Below, piece after piece: positions 1-5,335 of a DNA stretch of 5,335 nucleotides; within the stretch, counting starts at the first letter, position 1, and every line of letters starts with the position of its first letter. The stretch is from an uncultured Eggerthellaceae bacterium (GTDB taxonomy: Bacteria; Actinomycetota; Coriobacteriia; Coriobacteriales; Eggerthellaceae), in the NCBI GenBank assembly GCA_934645125.1, contig CAKUDT010000114.1:1-5335 (forward strand). The letters run 5' to 3'. Made by a program: the position numbers and the translations under genes. The notes below the pieces were generated by a model. That model made no database searches. It was not told the DNA's origin and saw only the letters and a list, made by a program, of their open reading frames with translations.

Positions 1-211
1 CGCAGGCTGGTTTTCCTATAAGCAGATATGTCGGTAAATCTAAAGAATTCTGGTGCTAAATCCTAAAGACGGGGGGCGGTACGGGGCTGAGCGCTGCAGA
101 GCTGTCCCGGCCATCCGCATTCGCGCCCGCCCGCGCCCAGTCGCTCCACGTTACTTCGTCGCATTTCAAGCTATGGATTTTCTGCTGCTAAAAAAGATGA
201 AAGCGCGCTCG
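1..211. other. Intergenic region upstream of the secA promoter, no gene recognised
   Basis: I see no supportable gene here. The first 60 bases are relatively AT-rich; an open frame entering from the left edge ends at a TAA at 57-59 and could be the last 18 codons of an upstream gene, but the residues (ending KSKEFWC) match no family I recognise. From about 70 to 165 the sequence becomes very GC-rich, with a run of six G at 71-76 and an imperfect stem (82-87 with 104-109, then 90-92 with 101-103). No T-tract follows that stem, so it is not a convincing intrinsic terminator. Open frames across this stretch are low-complexity Arg/Pro/Ala/Cys translations and look spurious. Confidence 0.5.
35..69. 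repeat. Imperfect direct repeat, two copies 22 nt apart
   Basis: TAAATCTAAAGA at 35-46 recurs as TAAATCCTAAAGA at 57-69, differing by one inserted C. The start-to-start distance is 22 nt, about two turns of B-DNA, which would place both copies on the same face of the helix. The spacer includes the 8-bp palindrome AGAATTCT (44-51). The pair lies about 150 nt upstream of the proposed promoter. It could be a tandem binding site for an unknown regulator or a chance repeat in AT-rich sequence. The sequence alone does not decide between these. Confidence 0.4.
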
Positions 212-220
212 TGGTATAGT
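212..220 (+). promoter_or_regulatory. Extended -10 promoter for the secA transcript
   Basis: TGGTATAGT fits the extended -10 form TGnTATAAT with one mismatch in the hexamer (TATAGT, 215-220). No good TTGACA-like -35 is present 16-18 nt upstream; an A-rich stretch (190-200) occupies that position, as is tolerated in extended -10 promoters. Transcription would start at about 226-228, giving a 5' untranslated stretch of about 270 nt before secA. It is the best promoter-like sequence in the 499-base gap. Confidence 0.5.
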
Positions 221-225
221 AGGCA

Positions 226-480
226 AGTTATTTATTATGTGAGTAGTGTGTGCGGGTTGTGGCATTTGCTTCCACGAAAAGCGTTTGCATACACCGGCGC
301 CTTGCCAGGCCTTACGGGGCCACCGTGCGGATGCGTCCAAAGGTGTGCTTTGGACACGCGTCCATACGTTCGAGCGACCGGCGCCGGCGTGTGCTTGTTG
401 CGTCTTTGCGCGTTCCCGCCAGCTGCGCTTGCAAGCTGCTCGCGCCCGCCGCACGCAATTTTGCCTGCGGCTCGATAGTC
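226..480 (+). ncRNA. Candidate structured RNA or long structured leader of secA
   Basis: Several inverted repeats nest or follow one another here. A hairpin pairs 257-262 with 272-277. A helix pairs 291-301 with 380-392 (8 bp CCGGCGCC/GGCGCCGG plus 3 bp across a 2-nt bulge). Inside it a strong hairpin pairs 329-342 with 348-363 (core GTCCAAAG/CTTTGGAC, loop GTGTG, 14 bp with one 2-nt bulge). Hairpins follow at 420-424/434-438 and 448-457/462-471 (GCCGCA/TGCGGC plus 3 bp). GCGGG at 252-256 could pair with CCCGC at 415-419 and close the domain. No T-tract follows the last hairpin, so transcription probably continues into secA. Open frames through the region give Cys/Arg/Pro-rich peptides without a start site. 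Known: in Firmicutes and Actinobacteria the raiA-secA neighbourhood can carry a large structured RNA, the raiA motif. Membership in that family is my inference from context, not a recognised consensus. Confidence 0.45.
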
Positions 481-495
481 CGAAAGAAAGGGACT
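477..495 (+). promoter_or_regulatory. secA ribosome-binding site within a small hairpin
   Basis: The Shine-Dalgarno AAGGGA (488-493) sits 6 nt before the secA ATG and supports that start. AGTCC at 477-481 is perfectly complementary to GGACT at 491-495, with a 9-nt loop (GAAAGAAAG). Half of the Shine-Dalgarno would therefore lie in the 3' arm of a 5-bp stem. The stem is weak by itself, so modulation of translation initiation is an inference. The ribosome-binding site is secure; the hairpin's function is not. Confidence 0.6.
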
Positions 496-499
496 TTAT

Positions 500-3325
500 A
501 TGTCAGGTTTTTTCTCTAAGCTCTTGAGCTTTGGTGAAGGGAAGCAGCTGAAAGGCTACCAGGAAACCGTCAGCAAAATCAATGCGTTAGAGCCCAGCAT
601 GCAGGCGCTTTCCGATGCGGAACTTGCCCATAAAACCGTGGAGTTTCGCGAGCGCTTAGCCGCGGGCGAGACGCTTGATGATTTGCTGCCAGAAGCTTTC
701 GCCGCCGTGCGCGAGGCAAGCGTTCGCGCAACGGGCATGCGCCACTTCGATGTGCAGCTTATTGGTGGCATGGCTCTGCACGAAGGGCAGATTGCCGAAA
801 TGAAAACCGGCGAAGGTAAAACGCTTGTCTCCACGCTTGCCGGTTATCTGAACGCTCTTCCCGGTAAAAACGTCCACATTGTTACCGTCAACGACTACCT
901 GGCCCGCCGCGACAGCCAGTGGATGGGCCGCATCTACCGTTTCATGGGTATGGAAGTGGGCCTGATCCAGGCTGGCATGACGCCCGCGCAGCGCATTCCC
1001 GCGTACAAGGCCGATGTGACGTACGGCACGAACTCCGAATTCGGTTTCGACTATTTGCGTGACAACATGGTGGCGCGCGCCGATAATCGCGTGCAACGCG
1101 GCCATGCGTTTGCCGTGGTGGACGAAGTGGACTCCATCCTGATCGACGAAGCGCGTACGCCGCTTATCATTTCCGGCGTGGGCACTCAGGCGGCGGACAC
1201 GTACAAGAAGTTCGCGCGCGTGATGCCGGCGCTGGTCCAAGACGAAGATTTCGAGATGGACGAGGCAAAGCGCACCATCACCACTACGGAAACGGGTCTG
1301 ACGCGCGTTGAGAACATGTTGGGCATCGAAGACATTTACGCAGATGATTCCGGCAGTTTGGCAAACCATCTGCAGCAGGCGTTGCGCGCTCAGTTTCTGT
1401 TCCATCGCGACAAGGACTATGTTGTGGTGGACGGCGAAGTCAAGATCGTCGATGAATTCACCGGCCGCATTATGGAAGGCCGCCGCTTCTCCGAAGGCCT
1501 GCATCAGGCGCTCGAAGCAAAAGAGCACGTCCAAGTGCGCGAAGAGAACCAAACGCTCGCTACCATCACGCTGCAAAACTATTTCCGTCTGTACGAGAAG
1601 CTTTCGGGCATGACCGGTACGGCTATGACTGAAGACGCCGAATTCCGCCAGATTTACAACCTGCCTGTTTTCTCCATTCCGCCCAACAAGCCGGTGGCGC
1701 GCGTGGACGAAGACGACCTGATTTACCGTACGATTTCTGCGAAGTACAGCGCCATTGCCGATGAAGTGCAAGAGCGTCACGCCGCTGGTCAGCCGTGCTT
1801 GATTGGCACCGTGTCCATTGAGAGCTCCGAGCGTTTGTCGAAGGCGCTTTCGCGTCGTGGCATCAAGCACGAAGTCTTGAACGCGAAGAATCACGAACGC
1901 GAAGCGCAGATTGTCGCGCAAGCAGGCCGTTTGGGCGCTGTGACCATTGCCACGAACATGGCAGGCCGTGGTACCGACATCTTGCTGGGCGGCAACCCTG
2001 ACATTCTGATGGACGATGTGCTGATTTCCCATGGGTTCGATCCGAATGCGGCCGAGCTTACCGAAGAAGGCGCGCCTAACCCCGAATACGCGAACGAAGA
2101 GCAGCGCGCTGCCGCGCTCAAAGAAGCGAAACAGACGTGCGCACGTGAGCACGACCAGGTTGTTGCCGCAGGTGGTTTGGCGGTTATTGGCACCGAGCGC
2201 CACGAGTCGCGTCGTATTGACAACCAGCTGCGTGGTCGTTCCGGCCGTCAGGGCGACCCTGGTTCCACGCAGTTCTATATCTCGCTGGAAGACGACCTGA
2301 TGCGCCTGTTCGGCGGCGACAACATGGATCGCATTTCCGCCATGATGCGGAAAACGAACATCCCCGAAGACATGCCCATCCAGAACAAGATGGTCACGAA
2401 GTCCATTGAGAACGCGCAGCGCCAGGTGGAAAGCATGCACTTTGCTGCTCGTAAGAACGTTCTGGAGTACGACGACGTTTTGAACAAGCAGCGTGCCGCC
2501 ATTTACGGCGAACGCAACGCTATTCTGGACGGTAAGGATTTGTCCGACAAGATTGGCGAGATCATCTCCGATGCTGCTCAGCAGGCTGTCGATGAGAACT
2601 GCCCGTCGCACGCAACGCGCGACGAATGGAACGTGAAGTCCATCAATATCTGGGTGGCCGACATGACCGGACGCACTGACTTCGACTTGAACGCTATTGA
2701 CTGCGAAGACTCCGATGATCTGAAGGACATCATTGAAGAGTTCATGCAGGAAACATACGAGCAGAAGTTCGCAGCGCTGCCCGAGCAGGCCATGAAGACG
2801 TTCGAAGGCCAGTTCATGCTGCGCGTTATGGATACGTGCTGGATGCAGCATCTGCAGGAAATGGACTACCTGCGCCAGGGCATTGGCCTGCGCGCGTTTG
2901 GCCAGCGCGACCCGCTGACCGAGTATCGCCAGGAAGCGCACCGTGCATTCGGCGAGCTGACCCAAACCATGTACCAGAAGTTTCTGCGCACGCTTTTGCG
3001 CTTGCAGATTGTGGTGAATAAGCCCGAACAAGCTGCCGCACCCGACCCGCTTGAGCGCAAGATGAGCTACTCTTCGCCGGAGGCAGCGTTGTCGAATACG
3101 GGTGTTTCCGCAGGTAGAAGTGCTGCTCCGCAGCAATCCGCGCCTGCCGCTGCATCTGCTGGTGCTGCTGCCGATGCCGGTGCGCCTGCGCGCCCGGTAC
3201 CGCAAAAGGTCAAGACGTACGTGAAGGACAAAGACGACCCCTTCGCAAATTGCGGCCCCAACGATCCGTGTCCCTGCGGCTCGGGCAAAAAGTTCAAGAA
3301 ATGTCATAGGAATCTTATACAGTAA
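500..3325 (+). CDS. secA: Protein translocase subunit SecA (Sec export ATPase)
   Basis: SecA binds the cytosolic face of SecYEG and uses ATP hydrolysis to push unfolded preproteins through the membrane. At 941 aa this is full length. It shows the Q-like motif DVQLIGG (84-90), Walker A MKTGEGKT (101-108), Walker B DEVD (208-211) followed by EARTPLIISG (217-226), GMTGTA (370-375) after the preprotein cross-linking domain, GRGTD (489-493) and the arginine-finger motif QLRGRSGRQGD (576-586) of the second nucleotide-binding fold. Helical scaffold and wing domains follow, including the MDYLRQGIGLRAFGQRDP block. An Ala/Pro-rich linker leads to a C-terminal zinc motif with Cys924, Cys926, Cys935 and His936, the SecB- or ribosome-contacting tail in characterised SecAs. 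The ATG at 500 has AAGGGA 6 nt upstream and gives the normal N-terminus. It stops with TAA, 2 nt before prfB. No key residue is missing. Identification is essentially certain; whether the genome has a second secA cannot be seen. Confidence 0.98.
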   Translation: MSGFFSKLLSFGEGKQLKGYQETVSKINALEPSMQALSDAELAHKTVEFRERLAAGETLDDLLPEAFAAVREASVRATGMRHFDVQLIGGMALHEGQIAEMKTGEGKTLVSTLAGYLNALPGKNVHIVTVNDYLARRDSQWMGRIYRFMGMEVGLIQAGMTPAQRIPAYKADVTYGTNSEFGFDYLRDNMVARADNRVQRGHAFAVVDEVDSILIDEARTPLIISGVGTQAADTYKKFARVMPALVQDEDFEMDEAKRTITTTETGLTRVENMLGIEDIYADDSGSLANHLQQALRAQFLFHRDKDYVVVDGEVKIVDEFTGRIMEGRRFSEGLHQALEAKEHVQVREENQTLATITLQNYFRLYEKLSGMTGTAMTEDAEFRQIYNLPVFSIPPNKPVARVDEDDLIYRTISAKYSAIADEVQERHAAGQPCLIGTVSIESSERLSKALSRRGIKHEVLNAKNHEREAQIVAQAGRLGAVTIATNMAGRGTDILLGGNPDILMDDVLISHGFDPNAAELTEEGAPNPEYANEEQRAAALKEAKQTCAREHDQVVAAGGLAVIGTERHESRRIDNQLRGRSGRQGDPGSTQFYISLEDDLMRLFGGDNMDRISAMMRKTNIPEDMPIQNKMVTKSIENAQRQVESMHFAARKNVLEYDDVLNKQRAAIYGERNAILDGKDLSDKIGEIISDAAQQAVDENCPSHATRDEWNVKSINIWVADMTGRTDFDLNAIDCEDSDDLKDIIEEFMQETYEQKFAALPEQAMKTFEGQFMLRVMDTCWMQHLQEMDYLRQGIGLRAFGQRDPLTEYRQEAHRAFGELTQTMYQKFLRTLLRLQIVVNKPEQAAAPDPLERKMSYSSPEAALSNTGVSAGRSAAPQQSAPAAASAGAAADAGAPARPVPQKVKTYVKDKDDPFANCGPNDPCPCGSGKKFKKCHRNLIQ

Positions 3326-3327
3326 TC

Positions 3328-4422
3328 ATGGCTTTACACGATAAAAAGGATTGGGAAGCCGCGCAGGCGCGCGTGCACGATGCGTATGGCTTCCTTCATA
3401 TCGATGAATTGGAAGGGCGGCTTGAGCAGCTTGATGCGCAGGCCGCTGATCCTGATTTTTGGAATGACGCTGCGCGTGCTCAGGCGGTCTCCAAGCAGGC
3501 GAGCGACGTGCGCGACACCATTGCGGAATACAAGCGCGCCGAACAGTTGCTTTCCGATGCGCAAGCAGCAAGCGAGCTAGCGGAAGAAGACGAGGCGTTT
3601 GCGGAAGAATTCGACCATGCGTTAGATGCGCTCGAGCAGCTTCTGGATGACTTGGAAGTGCAATCGTGGTTTTCGGGCGAGTTCGATGGCGGCGATGCTA
3701 TTGTGTCCGTCAACCCTGGTCAGGGCGGTCTTGAGGCGCAGGACTGGACCGAAATGCTGTACCGCATGCTCACGCGTTACGCGGTGTCGAAGGGCTGGCG
3801 CGTGCGTGATTTGGACGTTGTTCCCGGCGAAGGTATTGGCATGGATCGTGCCTCGTTTCAGGTGGAAGGGCGCAACGCTTACGGCATGCTGCGCAGCGAG
3901 ATGGGCGTTCACCGCTTGGTCCGTATTAGCCCCACCGATGCGAAGGCGCGTCGTCAAACGACGTTTGCCAGTGTGGAAGTGCTGCCGGTTTTGCCCGATG
4001 AGGTTGCTGTTGACCTGGACATGAACGACGTGCGCGTGGACGTGTACCGCTCAAGCGGTCCGGGCGGTCAGTGCGTGAACACCACGGATTCCGCCGTGCG
4101 CCTCACGCATATTCCCACGGGAATCGTAGTAACGTGTCAAAACGAAAAATCTCAATTGCAGAATAAGGAAGCGGCTCTGAAAGTGCTGCGTGCTCGCCTT
4201 TACGAGCTGGAGCAGCAAAAGCGCGCCGATGAGCTGGATGAACTTCGCGGTGAACGCATGGAGAATTCATTTGGCAGTCAAATTCGCAATTATGTGCTTT
4301 ATCCTTATCAGTTGGTCAAAGACGTTCGTTCAGGCGTAGAAACCAGTAATGTGGATTCGGTTCTGGACGGCGATTTGGATGAGTTTGTCATCGGATATCA
4401 TAAGTGGAGGGTTTCGCAATGA
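3328..4422 (+). CDS. prfB: Peptide chain release factor 2 (RF2), with a non-canonical SPT tripeptide
   Basis: RF2 reads UAA and UGA in the ribosomal A site and triggers peptidyl-tRNA hydrolysis. The 364-aa protein has the usual length: an N-terminal helical domain rich in Glu/Ala (about 1-105), then the codon-recognition and catalytic domains. The catalytic GGQ is at 246-248 in RSSGPGGQCVN. The recognition loop reads HRLVRISPTDAKARRQTTF (195-213). The expected SPF tripeptide is SPT (201-203), 45 residues before GGQ as in Escherichia coli RF2. Gln210 replaces the His of many RF2s, a change I recall as common in actinobacteria. The actinobacterial-style blocks VNTTDSAVRLTHIPTGIVVTCQNEKSQLQNK and a C-terminal YHKWR confirm RF2 over RF1. 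The reading frame is continuous from ATG with no internal TGA, so the classical autoregulatory +1 frameshift is absent. The nearest purine-rich site (AGGAA, 3308-3312) is 15 nt before ATG, too far for a normal Shine-Dalgarno, so translation is probably coupled to secA. The gene ends in TGA, overlapping the next start. Confidence 0.97.
   Translation: MALHDKKDWEAAQARVHDAYGFLHIDELEGRLEQLDAQAADPDFWNDAARAQAVSKQASDVRDTIAEYKRAEQLLSDAQAASELAEEDEAFAEEFDHALDALEQLLDDLEVQSWFSGEFDGGDAIVSVNPGQGGLEAQDWTEMLYRMLTRYAVSKGWRVRDLDVVPGEGIGMDRASFQVEGRNAYGMLRSEMGVHRLVRISPTDAKARRQTTFASVEVLPVLPDEVAVDLDMNDVRVDVYRSSGPGGQCVNTTDSAVRLTHIPTGIVVTCQNEKSQLQNKEAALKVLRARLYELEQQKRADELDELRGERMENSFGSQIRNYVLYPYQLVKDVRSGVETSNVDSVLDGDLDEFVIGYHKWRVSQ
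4406..4411 (+). promoter_or_regulatory. Strong Shine-Dalgarno that sets the transketolase N-subunit start
   Basis: GGAGGG lies within the last codons of prfB, 7-8 nt before the ATG at 4419. It decides the start. An in-frame GTG at 4404 would begin the protein five residues earlier, but it precedes the Shine-Dalgarno and has no site of its own. The chosen ATG forms ATGA with the prfB stop. Confidence 0.85.
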
Positions 4423-5258
4423 CGGTAGAGTTGGAGTTGAAGGCCAACGATATCCGCAAGGATATTGTGGCGATGATCGCGGAAGCGGGCAGCGGCCACC
4501 CGGGTGGTTCGTTATCGTGCACCGACATCATGACGGCGCTTTATTTTGGGGGTGTGTTGAACTACGATGCGCAAAATCCCCAGATGGAGAGCCGCGACCG
4601 CTTTGTCATGGCGAAGGGTCACGCTGCGCCGGCTTTGTATGCCACGCTGGCACACGCAGGTTATTTTCCGCGCGAAGAGCTCAAGACTCTGCGTAAGCTG
4701 GGAAGCCGCCTGCAGGGCCATCCCGATATGAATTTGCTGCCGGGTGTGGAAGTTTCCACCGGTTCGCTGGGTCAGGGCCTGTCGGTGTGCGCCGGCATGT
4801 GCTGCGGCCTGCGTCTGGCGAAAAACGATGCGCATGTTTTCGCCATTTTGGGCGATGGCGAAACGCAGGAAGGCCAAGTTTGGGAGGCAGCCATGTTCGC
4901 CGCGCACCAAAAGCTTGACCACTTGGTGGCGATTGTTGACCACAACCATCTGCAGATCGATGGCAACATCGAAAACGTGTGCAGTCCCGAAGATCTGTGC
5001 GCAAAATTCGCCGCGTTCGGTTGGGATGTGCGCACGGTCAACGGTCACGACGTGGATGCTTTGGTGGAGCTTTTACAGGCGCTAAAGGCTGACTGCAACG
5101 GAAAACCGCATGTCATTATTGCGGAAACCATCAAGGGCAAGGGCGTTTCCTTTATGGAGAATCAAGCAGGCTGGCATGGTTCTGCGCCGAATGCGGAGCA
5201 GACCGCTCAGGCTTTGGAAGAATTAGAAGAAGCAGGCAAGGTGATTTGCAATGGTTAA
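4419..5258 (+). CDS. Transketolase, N-terminal (thiamine diphosphate/pyrimidine-side) subunit of a split enzyme
   Basis: Transketolase moves two-carbon ketol units between sugar phosphates in the cytosolic non-oxidative pentose phosphate pathway, linking ribose-5-phosphate and erythrose-4-phosphate supply to glycolysis. This 279-aa protein is only the N-terminal half, the normal length for the two-gene form found in many anaerobes and archaea. It shows GSGHPGG (24-30), KGH (66-68), the GSLGQGLS block (115-122) and the cofactor motif GDGETQEGQVWEAAMFAAH (145-163). The Mg-coordinating Asn is in VDHNHLQIDG (N176), where many relatives have VDNNGLQIDG. The C-terminal residues include ETIKGKGVSFMEN and WHG. 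The partner half starts before this gene stops (8-nt overlap), so the two should be made in equal amounts and assemble. A 1-deoxyxylulose-5-phosphate synthase half is an alternative, but the GETQEGQVWEA and HNHLQIDG sequences fit transketolase. The ATG overlaps the prfB stop as ATGA. Confidence 0.95.
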   Translation: MTVELELKANDIRKDIVAMIAEAGSGHPGGSLSCTDIMTALYFGGVLNYDAQNPQMESRDRFVMAKGHAAPALYATLAHAGYFPREELKTLRKLGSRLQGHPDMNLLPGVEVSTGSLGQGLSVCAGMCCGLRLAKNDAHVFAILGDGETQEGQVWEAAMFAAHQKLDHLVAIVDHNHLQIDGNIENVCSPEDLCAKFAAFGWDVRTVNGHDVDALVELLQALKADCNGKPHVIIAETIKGKGVSFMENQAGWHGSAPNAEQTAQALEELEEAGKVICNG

Positions 5259-5335
5259 ATTGGCCACCGCAGAGCAATCTGCTCAGAAGAAAGCTACGCG
5301 TGCGGCGTTCGGCGTAACGCTGGCAGAGCTCGCCG
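5251..5335 (+). CDS. Transketolase C-terminal subunit, 5' end only (cut by window edge)
   Basis: Only the first 28 codons are in the window. The peptide begins MVKLATAEQSAQKKATRAAF and continues GVTLAELA. The KKATRAAFG-TL-EL pattern is the usual beginning of the split-transketolase C subunit, which supplies the pyrimidine-binding and C-terminal domains that complete the active site at the subunit interface. The ATG at 5251 overlaps the last 8 nt of the N-subunit gene; AAGGTG (5238-5243) provides a modest Shine-Dalgarno 7 nt upstream. The N-terminal lead before KKATRAAFG is a dozen residues longer than the minimal version I recall. Function is inferred from the partner gene plus this short match; catalytic residues lie beyond the edge. 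Confidence 0.85.
   Translation, partial: MVKLATAEQSAQKKATRAAFGVTLAELA

Noticed and set aside
16..21. TATAAG as a -10 element
   Set aside because: Its -35 region would lie outside the window, there is no TG extension, and a single hexamer is insufficient.
82..109. Stem-loop considered as an intrinsic terminator of an upstream gene
   Set aside because: The stem is interrupted and no T-rich tract follows (GCCATCCGCATTC).
329..380. Possible tRNA: a 5-bp stem with 7-nt loop (CCAAA/TTTGG) and a nearby GTTCGAGC
   Set aside because: The loop lacks U33, the TTCGAGC has no flanking T-stem, and no acceptor stem closes the structure.
53..478. A 141-codon open frame (GTG start) across the upstream region
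   Set aside because: The translation is Arg/Pro/Cys/Ala-rich with no domain, no Shine-Dalgarno and no secondary start near the promoter. GC-rich structured sequence explains the lack of stops.
246..527. An overlapping frame beginning MCAGCGICFHEK, reminiscent of the Cys-rich N-terminus of ComF-type proteins often found near secA
   Set aside because: Only the first few Cys residues resemble a zinc knuckle. There is no phosphoribosyltransferase sequence after it, no ribosome-binding site, and it runs into the secA coding sequence.
656..3307. An 883-codon open frame on the minus strand, antisense to secA
   Set aside because: It lies wholly within secA, gives a composition-skewed protein with no recognisable domain, and arises from the codon bias of the sense gene. 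The sense strand carries every conserved SecA motif.
3328..3420. Search for the RF2 programmed +1 frameshift (CTTTGA with upstream Shine-Dalgarno) near the prfB start
   Set aside because: No in-frame TGA and no slippery site exist; the frame is open from ATG to the terminal TGA.
1..5335. CRISPR arrays, insertion sequences, attachment sites or phage genes
   Set aside because: No repeat-spacer pattern, transposase, integrase or terminal inverted repeats are visible. The window is ordinary chromosomal housekeeping sequence apart from the leader.

Overview
The window is a compact housekeeping operon on the + strand, with one long 5' intergenic region followed by four tightly packed genes: secA, prfB, and the N-terminal and C-terminal subunits of a split transketolase. 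The C-terminal subunit runs off the right edge. The protein sequences point to a Gram-positive, actinobacterial-type genome. RF2 has the actinobacterial-style RRQT(T/S)F and RSSGPGGQ-VNTTDSAVRLTH blocks and no programmed frameshift, and SecA has a CxC-CH zinc tail. A moderately GC-rich coriobacterial (Eggerthellaceae-like) anaerobe is my best guess, made from general resemblance and not from a database match.

Region 1-499 has no gene I can support. Positions 1-211 contain an imperfect 12-13 nt direct repeat about two helical turns apart. A good extended -10 promoter lies at 212-220. From about 226 to 480 there are several nested inverted repeats, which suggests a structured RNA that is either a long secA leader or an independent non-coding RNA. 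A short hairpin at 477-495 overlaps the secA ribosome-binding site.

Region 500-5335 is the operon. secA (941 aa) encodes the motor ATPase of Sec protein export. prfB (364 aa) encodes release factor 2 and starts 2 nt after the secA stop, with no evident Shine-Dalgarno of its own. The transketolase N subunit (279 aa) overlaps the prfB stop as ATGA and has a strong Shine-Dalgarno. The C subunit overlaps the N subunit by 8 nt. No terminator or promoter is visible between the genes, so co-transcription and translational coupling are likely.

The genes serve protein export, translation termination and the non-oxidative pentose phosphate pathway. This is a growth-linked set, and only the two transketolase halves work together directly. 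The most unusual protein observation is that the RF2 stop-codon recognition tripeptide reads Ser-Pro-Thr instead of the canonical Ser-Pro-Phe. The most unusual nucleic-acid observation is the structured leader ahead of secA.
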